A stretch of DNA of 64,000 bases. Source: Rhizobiales bacterium YIM 77505 (GTDB taxonomy: Bacteria > Pseudomonadota > Alphaproteobacteria > Rhizobiales > Beijerinckiaceae). Under the pieces are notes generated by a model, which saw only the letters and a program-made list of their open reading frames with translations, searched no databases and was not told the origin of the DNA. Below, one piece after another: positions 36,262-45,521 of the stretch; position 1 is the first letter of the stretch; every line of letters starts with the position of its first letter. The stretch is taken from positions 62,001 through 126,000 of the forward strand of contig JQNH01000001.1 in the NCBI GenBank assembly GCA_000745135.1, given 5' to 3'. The position numbers were made by a program, and so were the translations under genes.

Positions 36262-38043
36262 TCAGTTGATCTTCACCAATCCGCCCGTCAGCGTCAACGT
36301 GGCCGAGCCGTTCACCGTCGTCTCGAGCGCGTCGACCTTGATGGTGAGGGATTTCAAGGTGATGCTCGTCGGATCCATGACGATGGTGCTCTCGCCGCAT
36401 TTGAGCGTGATCTTCTCGCCGGCGGTGACGGTGATCGTGCGATCGACGTCGATCTTCTGCGTGTTCTTGACATGGCGCGTCTCGTCGTTCTCGACGACGA
36501 CGTCGAGATCCTTCTGCGCGTGCATGCCGATCTTCTCGGAGCCCTTCTTGTCCTCGAAGAGGAACTCGTTGTAGCCGCCGCCACCCTTCGTCGAGTCGGA
36601 CTTCACGCCCGAGATCGTCTTGTTGGCCGGCAGGTCATAAGGATACTTGTTCTCCTCGTTGTAGACGGTGCCCACCACGATCGGCCGATCCGGGTCGCCC
36701 TCCATGAACTCGACGACCACCTCCTGGCCGATGCGCGGAATGACCTGCCAGCCCCACTTCTTGCCGGACCACATCTGCGCCACGCGCACGCGGCGCGATT
36801 GCTTGTTCTCGCGGTCCCAATGGAAGGCGACCTTGATGCGGCCATGCTCGTCGACGTCGATCTCCTCGCCGTCCTGACCCACCACCTTGGCCGTCTGCGG
36901 TCCCTGAACGATGGGTTTCGGCGTGATGAGGGGAGCTCGGAACCGACGCTCGCTCGGCAGCAATTCGTAGTGCCCGAAATAGATCTCGCCGGTCTCCAAC
37001 CCCGCCCCGGAGCGGTAATGCTCGGGCACGAAAGCGTGGGAGGCGCGCACGACCAGGTATTCCTGGTTCTCGGCCCCGCTCGGATGGTCCATGAGCTTGA
37101 AGAGGCCGCCGGGAAAGACGCTGATCGCGTCGCCGGCGGCGTGACGGCGGCGGTCCATGGCCTGATCCGCTTCCAGCCTCACCTTGGCAAGGTCGTCGCC
37201 GTCCTTGGTCTTCTTCCTGGTGTCGGTGCTCTTGCGCGGATACCGGCCTGGATAATCGTACACCTCGAGATCGGAATGGCGGTAGGGCTCCGGTTTCTGA
37301 GCCTGCCCCTGCATCTGCGCGTTGGGCTGGAGGAGGTCGTAATCGTTCAGCACGACCTTGCCCGTGCGGAACCGGCGCTCGCTCATCCAGTGGTAGATGT
37401 GCTCGCGGTCCCGTCGCTCTTGGGCGACGAGCGGGATGAACGGGATCGTCTCGGCGCGCGGGATCGGCTTATGGGAAGACTTGGCGTCGGCCAACACGAG
37501 CGTGTGCTTGTCGGCGGTGTGCTCGAAGAAGTGGTAGATGCCGTATTCTTCCATCAGACGCGATACGAAGGCGAGGTCGGTTTCGCGGTACTGCACGCAG
37601 TATTCGAGTTCCGGATAGTTTTCGGTGAGGCCGTCGCGAAAGTCTGAAAAACCCGCGCGGTTGAAGACGTCCTTGATGATGTCCGGAACGGTCTTGTTGG
37701 CGAAGATCCGGCAGTCCGCGCGCTGCGAGAGCAGCCACAGCCAAGGTCGCAGGATCAGGCGATAGGAGAAGAAGCGCTCCTGCATGCCCGTCCATTGCGC
37801 CTCGACGAGCACGCCGTTGAAGGCTCGTTTGGCGCCCGTGTACGTGACGAACTCCACGGAGCAGTTGCGCCCGATCGCCGGATCGAAGTCGATGTTCTCC
37901 CGCTTGCTCAGGGCGTCGATGCGGAACTCGAACAGCTCGCCTAACCCTTCCTGACCTTCAAACCGCGTAAGTACAAGGACATCTTTGCCCAGAGGCGTGT
38001 TGAACGACGCTATTCTTTGATCTTGTCTGAGCTCGTCGTTCAT
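36262..38043 (-). CDS. tssI: T6SS spike protein VgrG
   Basis: A 593-residue VgrG that forms the trimeric puncturing spike on the Hcp tube. The gp27-like part (about 1-370) and the gp5-like OB fold (HGRIKVAFHWDR, VRVAQMWSGKKWGWQVIPRIGQEVVVEF, GDPDRPIVVGTVYN) are both present, followed by the repetitive beta-helix needle. It ends at VNGSATLTLTGGLVKIN, with no C-terminal effector extension, so this spike depends on separate cargo. The start ATG 38043 has AAGGG 7 nt upstream; two earlier in-frame codons are possible. No PAAR tip gene is visible in the window. Confidence 0.96.
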   Translation of the reverse strand: MNDELRQDQRIASFNTPLGKDVLVLTRFEGQEGLGELFEFRIDALSKRENIDFDPAIGRNCSVEFVTYTGAKRAFNGVLVEAQWTGMQERFFSYRLILRPWLWLLSQRADCRIFANKTVPDIIKDVFNRAGFSDFRDGLTENYPELEYCVQYRETDLAFVSRLMEEYGIYHFFEHTADKHTLVLADAKSSHKPIPRAETIPFIPLVAQERRDREHIYHWMSERRFRTGKVVLNDYDLLQPNAQMQGQAQKPEPYRHSDLEVYDYPGRYPRKSTDTRKKTKDGDDLAKVRLEADQAMDRRRHAAGDAISVFPGGLFKLMDHPSGAENQEYLVVRASHAFVPEHYRSGAGLETGEIYFGHYELLPSERRFRAPLITPKPIVQGPQTAKVVGQDGEEIDVDEHGRIKVAFHWDRENKQSRRVRVAQMWSGKKWGWQVIPRIGQEVVVEFMEGDPDRPIVVGTVYNEENKYPYDLPANKTISGVKSDSTKGGGGYNEFLFEDKKGSEKIGMHAQKDLDVVVENDETRHVKNTQKIDVDRTITVTAGEKITLKCGESTIVMDPTSITLKSLTIKVDALETTVNGSATLTLTGGLVKIN

Positions 38044-38086
38044 CGACATACCCTTGGGTGCCGCTACGTCGGGACGTGCGCTAAAC

Positions 38087-38115
38087 TTGACGATACATAG
38101 CGCCTCCGGCATAGT
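38087..38115 (+). promoter_or_regulatory. probable promoter of the plus-strand T6SS operon
   Basis: TTGACG (38087-38092) and CATAGT (38110-38115) are separated by 17 bp, 31 nt before the ATG of the OmpA-like gene. It lies in the short divergent gap to vgrG, which must also contain the vgrG promoter. Confidence 0.55.
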
Positions 38116-38146
38116 CGAGAGTTAAGGCTCCTCGAGGACGCCAGCC

Positions 38147-38671
38147 ATGCGCGGGTACATTCTTGCACCGGCCTTGATTTGGTGCCTGTGCTCGACCGCA
38201 CAGTTCGCCGCCGCTGATCCGGCCTACAAAGCAGAGGACATCGTCAGGACCTTCGCGCCGGCGCTTGGCGCGACGCGAGGGCTCTGCATCGGCACGGAGG
38301 CCGAATGCGCGGCAACCGCCCCCAAGACGAAAAACGTCTCCTTCGATCTGATCGTCACCTTCGACTACGATTCAGACGTCCTCACGCGTCCGGCGAAGGA
38401 GAACCTCGACGAGTTCGCCAAGGCGCTGCGCCATCCGAACCTCAAGGCGGCGGCCTTCGTGGTCGAGGGGCATACCGATGCGAAGGGCAGCGACGCCTAC
38501 AACATGGACCTGTCGCAGCGCCGGGCGCGGGCCGTGGTGCGCTACCTCAGTCAGAAGGGGGTCGACACCTCGAAGCTCTCCGCCCGCGGATATGGAAAGC
38601 AGAAGCCGCGGGCGCCGGATCCGTTCGATCCGACCAACCGGCGCGTGGAGACCCGCTTGCGGTCCGAGTAG
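38147..38671 (+). CDS. OmpA-family periplasmic protein at the head of the T6SS operon
   Basis: A 174-residue protein with a signal peptide (about 1-22, cleavage near FAAADP) and a C-terminal OmpA/Pal-like peptidoglycan-binding domain (ITFDYDSDVL-like strand, VVEGHTDAKGSDAYNMDLSQRRA, TNRRVETRL). One cysteine-containing segment (GLCIGTEAECAA) could form a disulfide. No lipobox is visible, so it is probably soluble or wall-bound. It precedes tssA by 51 nt. With no tssJ present, it may help anchor the apparatus in the envelope, but that is conjecture. Confidence 0.88.
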   Translation: MRGYILAPALIWCLCSTAQFAAADPAYKAEDIVRTFAPALGATRGLCIGTEAECAATAPKTKNVSFDLIVTFDYDSDVLTRPAKENLDEFAKALRHPNLKAAAFVVEGHTDAKGSDAYNMDLSQRRARAVVRYLSQKGVDTSKLSARGYGKQKPRAPDPFDPTNRRVETRLRSE

Positions 38672-38722
38672 GAGGGGCGGCGCGGGCGGGATCGCGGGTC
38701 GTGGCAGCGGGGCGGCTCGGCG

Positions 38723-40111
38723 ATGCCAGTCATTGACTTTGCGGCGCTCGCGGCGCCGATCTCGGATGTGGAACCCTGCGGGCCCGATCTCGAGCGTGCC
38801 GAGGATGCGGTCTACCTGCGTGTGGTGGCGCGGGCCGAGGGACTCCTTCCGAGCTCCTTCTTCGAGCGCGATCGCGACGGCAACGTCACCGGCGTGTTCG
38901 ACCGGACGCGGATCGGCGACAAAGAGTTCGAGGAGGTGGTCCAGCTCCTCGCCCAGACGCGCGACATCCGCCTTCTCACGATCCTCGCCCGCTTCCTGGC
39001 GCTGCATCGCGACCTTACCGGCTTCGCGTCCTGCGTCACCTGCATGGCCTCGCTGGTGGATGCCTATTGGGACCATCTGCACCCCCAGGGCGAGGACGGC
39101 GACTACGCCCTGCGCATGGTCGCCCTTGGCGCCCTCGACGACCAGCCGACCGTCATCTTGCCGCTCCAGCACATCCCGCTGGTCACGAGCCGCCGTTTCG
39201 GCCCGATCCATTATCGACATCACCTGATCGCCAAGGGGGAGGCGCGCGCCCGCGAAGGGGAGGACGTGCCCGACGCGGCAAGCATCGAGACCGCGCTCGC
39301 GGAGGCCGATCTTACGCAGCTCGACGCGACGCGCCGGCAGCTCGACGCCTTGTGCTCGGCCCTTCGTCGCATTCAAGCGGCCTGCGCCGAGAAGGCGGAC
39401 CACGAGCAGGCGGTGCGGTTCGACAAGCTGGCGCCGCTCGCGCAAGGAATGTTCACGCTACTCGATGCGGCGGTGACCCGGCGCGACCCGAGCGCGGCCG
39501 TGAAGCGCGAAGCTGCGACGCCGGCGGGGACGTCCGCGGCCGCCGAAACCCTCCCATCCGCAGCGCCGCAGCCCACGGGGGGCGGGCGCATCAGGTCGGC
39601 GCGCGACGCCGCGCAGGCGCTGCGCGCGGTCTCGGCCTATTTCAACGCCTTCGAGCCCTCAAGTCCGGCCGCTCTCCTCGTCCAGCAGGCCGAGCAGCTG
39701 ATGGGGAAGTCCTTTCTGGAGGTGATGCGCATTCTGGTTCCCTCGCATGCCGACCGGGCGATCATCCAGATCGGCGCCGACGGGGCCTTCGCCCTCACCG
39801 CCGACCAGCTGTCGGCCGTGTCGGCGGCGAACGGTGCTGAGGAGAATCCCGTGGGGACCGAAGGAACGGACGAGGCGGAGAACGCCTCTGCCGGACCGTC
39901 CGACGACAGCGCGTGCTTTCGGGCGGAGACGCGGCAAGAGGCAACCATGCTTCTCGATGAGGTCGGCGCCTTCTATCGCGCCCGCGAGCCTTCAAGCCCG
40001 ATCCCGCTCCTCACCGACCGCGCCCGCGACCTCTCGCAACGGGACTTTCTCAGTATACTGAAAGATGTCCTTCCCGGCGTGAGTCTTAGGACGACGAACA
40101 CTGACAACTGA
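38723..40111 (+). CDS. tssA: T6SS cap/baseplate-associated protein TssA
   Basis: A 462-residue TssA-family protein that coordinates tail-tube and sheath assembly. The ImpA N-terminal domain is clear (about 1-130: ISDVEPCGPDLERAEDAVYL, WDHLHPQGEDGDYALRMVALGAL). The C-terminal half contains two related segments with the same Y-x-x-x-EPSSP-x-x-LL pattern (about 305-345 and 415-455), separated by an acidic linker. This places it with the short-tailed TssA forms rather than those with a large dodecameric C-terminal ring. It starts the structural run ahead of tssB and tssC. Confidence 0.93.
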   Translation: MPVIDFAALAAPISDVEPCGPDLERAEDAVYLRVVARAEGLLPSSFFERDRDGNVTGVFDRTRIGDKEFEEVVQLLAQTRDIRLLTILARFLALHRDLTGFASCVTCMASLVDAYWDHLHPQGEDGDYALRMVALGALDDQPTVILPLQHIPLVTSRRFGPIHYRHHLIAKGEARAREGEDVPDAASIETALAEADLTQLDATRRQLDALCSALRRIQAACAEKADHEQAVRFDKLAPLAQGMFTLLDAAVTRRDPSAAVKREAATPAGTSAAAETLPSAAPQPTGGGRIRSARDAAQALRAVSAYFNAFEPSSPAALLVQQAEQLMGKSFLEVMRILVPSHADRAIIQIGADGAFALTADQLSAVSAANGAEENPVGTEGTDEAENASAGPSDDSACFRAETRQEATMLLDEVGAFYRAREPSSPIPLLTDRARDLSQRDFLSILKDVLPGVSLRTTNTDN

Positions 40112-40204
40112 TGGCTTCAAAATTGACGGCTGACCGAAATTCATCTTCAATGCCCTCAGGGACAGCCGTCGAGGCCTGGGGGCACAGCGCAGGGAGGCGA
40201 TCCC

Positions 40205-40735
40205 ATGGCCGCCGACACCGGTCAAAAGTTCATCAGGCGTAATCGCGCCCCTCGGGTGCATATCTCCTACGAAGATCCCTACGACGCCGAGAAGCAGATC
40301 GAACTGCCCTTCGTGATGGCGGTTCTGGCCGACCTGTCGGGCAACGACCCGGGCGTGGAGAAGCCGAATATCGACGAGCGCACCTTCGTCGAGTTCGACA
40401 TGGACAACTTCGACCAGCGCATGGCCGCCATCGAGCCCGGCGTGTCCTTCCGCGTGGCGAACAAGCTGGGCGACGAGACGGGCGAACAGCTCTCGGTCAA
40501 TCTGCGCTTCCGGAAGATGGACGATTTCTCGCCGGCGGCGATCGCCCGGCAGGTGCCGTCGATGGCAAGGCTTCTCGAAGCACGCCAGCAGCTTGCCAAT
40601 CTCCTCCGCTACATGGACGGCAAGGTGGCCGCCAGCGACCAGGTCAAGGCTCTGCTCAAGGACCCGCAGCTCATGGCGGCGCTCAAGGACCGCATGGCGG
40701 CGCGGACGGACGAGCAGACGGACGGCGAGCACTAA
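40205..40735 (+). CDS. tssB: T6SS contractile sheath small subunit TssB
   Basis: A 176-residue TssB (VipA). Family features include the start with NRAPRVHISYEDPYDAEKQIELPFVMAVLADLSG, the FVEFDMDNFDQRM segment and the LRFRKMDDFSPAAIARQVP helix that pairs with TssC. GGGAGG precedes the ATG. It lies 15 nt upstream of tssC, the usual arrangement. With TssC it builds the contractile sheath around the Hcp tube. Confidence 0.97.
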   Translation: MAADTGQKFIRRNRAPRVHISYEDPYDAEKQIELPFVMAVLADLSGNDPGVEKPNIDERTFVEFDMDNFDQRMAAIEPGVSFRVANKLGDETGEQLSVNLRFRKMDDFSPAAIARQVPSMARLLEARQQLANLLRYMDGKVAASDQVKALLKDPQLMAALKDRMAARTDEQTDGEH

Positions 40736-40750
40736 CCGAGCGAGGGTTTG

Positions 40751-42259
40751 ATGGCAGATCTAGCAGAAGCCAAACGGCAAGCAGGCGCCGCCGTCACCGA
40801 GACGCGCGATCCGGACGAATTCGCCTCCATCCTCAAGCAGAGCTTCAAGCCGCGCACCGAACGCGCGGCAACGGAGGTCGAGAATGCGATCGCCACGCTC
40901 GTGCAGCAGGCGCTCGCGGACACGAGCCTCATCAAGGAGGACGTCCTCGATACGATCGAGGAGATGATCGCCAGGATCGACGAGAAGCTCTCCGCGCAGA
41001 TGAACGAGGTGCTGCACGCGCCGGAGTTCCAGAAGATCGAGAGCGCCTGGCGCGGCCTCCACTACCTCGTGTTCAACTCCGAGACGGACTCGATGCTGAA
41101 GATCCGGGTCATGAACGTCTCGAAGAACGAGCTCTATCGCAACCTGAAGCTCTATCCCGGGGCGCGCTGGGACCAGAGCCCCTTGTTCAAGAAGATCTAC
41201 GAGTACGAGTTCGGCCAGCTCGGCGGCGAGCCTTACGGGTGCATCATCGCCGATTATTATTTCAGCCATCTGCCGCAGGACGTGCAGCTCCTGCGCGATT
41301 TGAGCAAGATCGCCGGCGCGGCTCACGCTCCGTTCCTCACCGGAGCCGATCCAACGCTTCTCGGCATGGACAGCTGGACCGAGCTCGTCAATCCGCGCGA
41401 CATCGGCAAGATCTTCGACACGCCCGACTATGCGGCTTGGAAGTCGCTGCGCGAGTCGCCGGATTCTCGCTACGTGGGGCTGTGCCTGCCGCGGGTGCTG
41501 GCGCGCGTTCCCTACGGGGCGAAGTCCGAGCCGGTCGAGGAATTCGCCTTCGAGGAAGAGACCGACGGCCACAAGGGCGAGAAATACGCCTGGATGAACG
41601 CGGTCTACGCCATGGGGGTGAACATCAACCGCGCCTTCAAGGAGTGGGGCTGGTGCACGCGCATCCGCGGCGTGCAGTCAGGCGGCGAGGTGGTCAACCT
41701 GCCGACCCACACCTTCCCGAGCGACGATGGCGGCGTCGACCTGAAATGTCCCACAGAGATCGCGATCAGCGACCGGCGCGAGGCTGAGCTCGCCAAGGCG
41801 GGGCTCATCCCGCTCATCCACCGCAAGAACACCGACAAGGCCGCCTTCATCGGCGCCCAGTCGTTGTACAAGCCCTCCACCTACTACGGAAAGCACGGCG
41901 TGGAGGCGACCGCCTCCGACAACCTCTCCGCGCGCCTGCCCTACATGTTCGCGGTGTCGCGCTTCGCGCATTATCTGAAGTGCATGGTCCGCGACAAGAT
42001 CGGCTCGACGAAGGAGAAGGAAGAACTTCGCCGCTGGCTGAACGAATGGGTCACGGGCTATGTGGACGGCGATCCCGTCAATTCGAGCGAGGCCACCAAG
42101 GCCCGCAAGCCCTTGGCCGAAGCGCGCGTCGACATCTTCGAGAATGAGGAGAATCCTGGCTACTACTCCGCCAAGTTCTACCTCCGGCCGCACTATCAGC
42201 TCGAAGGCATCGACATCGGCATGAGCCTGGTGTCGCGCCTGCCCGAGCAGGTCCAGTAG
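40751..42259 (+). CDS. tssC: T6SS contractile sheath large subunit TssC
   Basis: A 502-residue TssC (VipB). Diagnostic stretches are WRGLHYLVFNSETDSMLKIRVMN, the QLGGEPYGCIIADYYFSH region, CTRIRGVQSGGEVVNLPTHTF, and the C-terminal FYLRPHYQLEGIDIGMSLVSRLP. Sheath contraction drives the tube outward, and ClpV (tssH, downstream) recycles it. The ATG at 40751 is preferred to a TTG one codon earlier. A strong hairpin lies in the gap to hcp. Confidence 0.97.
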   Translation: MADLAEAKRQAGAAVTETRDPDEFASILKQSFKPRTERAATEVENAIATLVQQALADTSLIKEDVLDTIEEMIARIDEKLSAQMNEVLHAPEFQKIESAWRGLHYLVFNSETDSMLKIRVMNVSKNELYRNLKLYPGARWDQSPLFKKIYEYEFGQLGGEPYGCIIADYYFSHLPQDVQLLRDLSKIAGAAHAPFLTGADPTLLGMDSWTELVNPRDIGKIFDTPDYAAWKSLRESPDSRYVGLCLPRVLARVPYGAKSEPVEEFAFEEETDGHKGEKYAWMNAVYAMGVNINRAFKEWGWCTRIRGVQSGGEVVNLPTHTFPSDDGGVDLKCPTEIAISDRREAELAKAGLIPLIHRKNTDKAAFIGAQSLYKPSTYYGKHGVEATASDNLSARLPYMFAVSRFAHYLKCMVRDKIGSTKEKEELRRWLNEWVTGYVDGDPVNSSEATKARKPLAEARVDIFENEENPGYYSAKFYLRPHYQLEGIDIGMSLVSRLPEQVQ

Positions 42260-42279
42260 GTGCGGCAGGTCACAGCCAT

Positions 42280-42311
42280 TCGCGACCCCATCTGCTCAGA
42301 TAGGGTCGCGA
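42280..42311 (+). promoter_or_regulatory. strong RNA hairpin between tssC and hcp
   Basis: Within the 153-nt gap, arms CGCGACCC and GGGTCGCG (42281-42288, 42303-42310) continue inward through a single mismatch into ATCTG and CAGAT with a 2-nt loop. T42280 and A42311 extend the stem outward. No T-run follows, so it is unlikely to be a simple intrinsic terminator. It could stabilise processed hcp mRNA or attenuate read-through. Confidence 0.7.
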
Positions 42312-42412
42312 GCAAAGCAAGCCCACCGGCCGGGTACGACCGCCAGGATCACCGGTAGCCTGCTTTCCGGTTCGCGTTCTTCGGAACAACCCACGCGGTT
42401 GGAGGGTGACCC

Positions 42413-42895
42413 ATGGCAGTCGACATGTTCCTCAAGTTGGACGGCATCAAGGGCGAGTCGCGCGACGACAAGCACAAGGATGAGATTGACGTTCTCGCTT
42501 GGTCCTGGGGCATGTCCCAGACCGGGTCGATGGCCCAAGGTGGGGGCGGCGGCACCGGCAAGGTGAACGTCCAGGATCTGAGCGTCACCAAGTTCATCGA
42601 CAAGTCGAGCCCGACCCTGATGCTCAAATGCGCGCAGGGCGAGCACATCAAGAAGGGCACGCTGGTCGTGCGCAAGGCGGGGGGCAATCCCCTCGAATAC
42701 GTCAAGATCGAGCTCGACGACATCGTCATCGCCAGCGTCTCGACCGGAGGCTCGGGCGGCGAGGAGCGTCTGACCGAGAACGTGTCCCTCAATTTCGCGA
42801 AGGTGAAGGTGACTTACACGCCGCAGAAGGACGACGGCAGCAAGGATTCCGAGGTCGAGATGGGCTGGGACATCAAGGCCCACAAGAAGGTTTAG
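42413..42895 (+). CDS. tssD: T6SS tube protein Hcp
   Basis: A 160-residue Hcp whose hexamers stack into the secreted inner tube and carry small effectors in their lumen. The start MAVDMFLKLDGIKGESRDDKHKDEIDVLAWSWG and GKVNVQDLSVTKFIDKSSP are canonical. A Gly-rich loop (MAQGGGGGTG) lies between the first strands. GGAGGG precedes the ATG. It has its own 153-nt upstream region with a strong hairpin, in keeping with the high Hcp demand compared with other subunits. Confidence 0.97.
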   Translation: MAVDMFLKLDGIKGESRDDKHKDEIDVLAWSWGMSQTGSMAQGGGGGTGKVNVQDLSVTKFIDKSSPTLMLKCAQGEHIKKGTLVVRKAGGNPLEYVKIELDDIVIASVSTGGSGGEERLTENVSLNFAKVKVTYTPQKDDGSKDSEVEMGWDIKAHKKV

Positions 42896-43010
42896 CGCCT
42901 GCCGCGGCGGCTGCGCCGAGAGCGGCCCGTCCGCTCTCGGCTGTGCGGCCGTCGTCCCTCCATCACGGCGACAGGCCGAGCCAAGACGTGTTGCAGAGGA
43001 CAGATCGAAC

Positions 43011-43559
43011 GTGTCCGCCGCGATCAGAAAGAACCGGATCAGCTCCCCTTTCCTGTATGCCTTCCGGCAGGCGCATCACGCGAAGGACGCCAAGAAGAAG
43101 CTCGACTTGCGCGACGAGGCCGGCGAGCGCCTGATCGCCGGACGCCGGGTGCCCGCGAGGATCGCCATCACCGAGGCGGCTTTGAGACGGGAAGTCTCCC
43201 ATGACCTTGAGACGCTGATGAACACCGTCAATCTCGACGCAAGCATCGATCTCCACACCTATGAGTTCGTGGCGCGCTCCATTCTGAACTATGGCTTCCC
43301 CGACGTCGTTCACCGCTCCATCGACGAGCTGGGCGTCAATGACATCCGCGGCGAGATCGAGACCGCCCTGGCGCATTTCGAGCCGCGCTTGGCGCCTGAA
43401 TCGCTCCAGGTCTCCCGGGACGACAGCATCGATCCCGCGGCGCTGAAGGTGAGGTTCGTCGTGCGGGCGGATCTGTGCTGCGAACCCGTCAACGTGCCGG
43501 TCGAGTTCGTGGCCGACCTTGAGATCGACACCGGCAAGATCGTGATCAGCCGACGCTAG
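43011..43559 (+). CDS. tssE: T6SS baseplate subunit TssE
   Basis: A 182-residue gp25-like baseplate protein. The core motif (VSHDLETLMNTVNLDASIDLHTYEFVARSILNYGFPDV) contains the conserved EFP-like segment in the form YEFVARSILNYGFPD. Compared with many TssE proteins it has a longer basic N-terminus (about 35 residues rich in Lys and Arg). It starts with GTG, and its stop is immediately followed by the tssF ATG, so translation of the two is likely coupled. Confidence 0.95.
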   Translation: MSAAIRKNRISSPFLYAFRQAHHAKDAKKKLDLRDEAGERLIAGRRVPARIAITEAALRREVSHDLETLMNTVNLDASIDLHTYEFVARSILNYGFPDVVHRSIDELGVNDIRGEIETALAHFEPRLAPESLQVSRDDSIDPAALKVRFVVRADLCCEPVNVPVEFVADLEIDTGKIVISRR

Positions 43560-45521
43560 ATGAACCGGGAGTTCCTCGATTTCTACAACCGCGAGCTCAA
43601 GCTCCTCTATGAGCAAGCGGCCGAGTTCGCCGAGGAGTATCCCGGCATCGCGGAGCGCCTCGGCGGCCTTGTCGCCGAGCGCATGGATCCGATGGTGGGC
43701 GGCCTGCTCGAAGGCGCCGCCTTCCTGGCGGCCCGGGTTCAGCTCAAGCTGAAGCACGAGTTTTCCGAGTTCACGAACAACCTTCTCGAGCAGCTTCTCC
43801 CGAACTATCTCGCCCCGACCCCGTCCTGCCTTCTGGCCCGGTTCACCCCGACCTACGCTGACCCGGCGCTGCGGGAAGGGCGGCGGATCGCGCGGGGAGC
43901 CTATATCGACGCGACCTACCGCCAGCGCGACCGGCGCATCGCATGCCGCTATCGGCTGAGCACCGGTGTCGTCCTGTGGCCGTTCGAGATCGCGGCCGCC
44001 GAGTACTTTGCGAGCCCCGGCCCCATGCAGGCGCTCGGCCTGGCTTTGGGCCCCGAGGCGGTGGCCGGCCTCCGGCTGACGCTCACCTATCGCAGTGCCG
44101 CCCGTCGCGAGGACGAGCCGCCGGACAGCGAAATCGCAGCCAAGCCAGAGATCTCGCTGTCGAAATGCCGCCCGAGCGACCTGCCCGTGTTCATCCTCGG
44201 GGCCGAGGCCGACGCGGTAGCCCTTTACGAGCAGATGTTCGCGCATCGCGTCGGAGTCTACATCCGCTTTCTCGACGAGTTCGGGGACCCGGTCGTCCTT
44301 CGCGCGCCGGACGATTGTGTGGCCCAGATCGGCTTCGACGACAACGAGGCGCTGCTGCCGAACGACCTGCGGATCTTCCGCGGCTTCGATCTCTTGCGGG
44401 AGTACTTCATGTTCCCGCGCAAGTTCCTCGGCTTTAATCTCACGCGCCTCAACGAGGTGTTGCCGCGCGTGAGGGCGCGCACGGCCGACATCGTGATCGC
44501 CTTCCGGGAGGCCAATGCGCGCCTGTCGGCGGCTGTGCGCCCTGCCATGTTCGCGCTGTATGCGGCGCCGGCGGTGAACCTCTTCGAGAAGACGACGGAC
44601 CGCATCGCCATCAAGGCGAACCAGCACGAATACCATGTCGTGCCGGACCGCAGCCGCTACCTCGATTTCGAGCCGCACCGCGTCCTGGAGGTGTACGCTC
44701 ACTATGCCGGCGGACGGGACAAGGTGCCGGTGGCGCCGCTCTATTCGAGCCCGCAAGGGGCCGTGCCGGAGGGCGGCCTCTTCTACACGGTGCGACGCCT
44801 GCCCCGACGCCGGATGGCCGAGGAGCGGAAATACGGCGCCGAATCCGATTACACCGGCACGGACATGTTCATCGCTCTAACCGACCCGACGGCCGTGGGG
44901 GAGGAGGAGGGGGCGGCGGAGTTGAGCGTACGGGCGCTCTGCTCGAACCGGCACCTCACCGAGCATCTGCCGGTCGGCGAAGGCGGCGCGGATTTCCGGC
45001 TGCTCGACGACGTGACGCTCGAGATCGCATGCGTCGCAGGGCCGACGCTGCCCCGGGAACCGGTGGTGGCGCAGCTCAGAGGCCGCGGCGAGGCGGCCCA
45101 TGCCGGCGCCGTCACCTGGCGCCTCATCAACATGCTGAGCCTCAACCAGCTCGGCCTCGTCGAGCGCGGCGCCGGCGGCGACGGGCAGTCGCTGCGGGAG
45201 GTCCTCGCCCTCTTCGCCGATCTCTCCGACAGCACGACCGAGCGGCGCGTGCGCGGTGTGCGCCGCGTCGGCAGCCGCCCGATCGTGCGACGCATCCGCG
45301 AGCGCGCCGGCATGGGGGCTGCGCGCGGCCTCGAAGTCGCGGTCACCCTCGACGAGAAGGCGTTCGAGGGCAGCGGCGCTTTCCTCCTCGGGGCCATCCT
45401 CGACCGCTTCTTCGCTGAGTACGCCGCCTTCAACCACTTCACCCAGACCGTGATCCGCACCGTCGAGCGGGGCGAGATCATGCGCTGGCCGCCCCGGGCG
45501 GGCATGCGGAGGCCCCTGTGA
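43560..45521 (+). CDS. tssF: T6SS baseplate subunit TssF
   Basis: A 653-residue TssF (VasA/ImpG), the largest wedge component. It opens with the canonical MNREFLDFYNRELKLLYEQAAEFAEEYPGIAERLG and continues with FLAARVQLKLKHEFSEFTNNLLEQLLPNYLAPTPS. In the wedge two TssF copies clamp one TssG. The gene begins directly after the tssE stop and overlaps tssG by 4 nt (GTGA). Confidence 0.97.
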   Translation: MNREFLDFYNRELKLLYEQAAEFAEEYPGIAERLGGLVAERMDPMVGGLLEGAAFLAARVQLKLKHEFSEFTNNLLEQLLPNYLAPTPSCLLARFTPTYADPALREGRRIARGAYIDATYRQRDRRIACRYRLSTGVVLWPFEIAAAEYFASPGPMQALGLALGPEAVAGLRLTLTYRSAARREDEPPDSEIAAKPEISLSKCRPSDLPVFILGAEADAVALYEQMFAHRVGVYIRFLDEFGDPVVLRAPDDCVAQIGFDDNEALLPNDLRIFRGFDLLREYFMFPRKFLGFNLTRLNEVLPRVRARTADIVIAFREANARLSAAVRPAMFALYAAPAVNLFEKTTDRIAIKANQHEYHVVPDRSRYLDFEPHRVLEVYAHYAGGRDKVPVAPLYSSPQGAVPEGGLFYTVRRLPRRRMAEERKYGAESDYTGTDMFIALTDPTAVGEEEGAAELSVRALCSNRHLTEHLPVGEGGADFRLLDDVTLEIACVAGPTLPREPVVAQLRGRGEAAHAGAVTWRLINMLSLNQLGLVERGAGGDGQSLREVLALFADLSDSTTERRVRGVRRVGSRPIVRRIRERAGMGAARGLEVAVTLDEKAFEGSGAFLLGAILDRFFAEYAAFNHFTQTVIRTVERGEIMRWPPRAGMRRPL

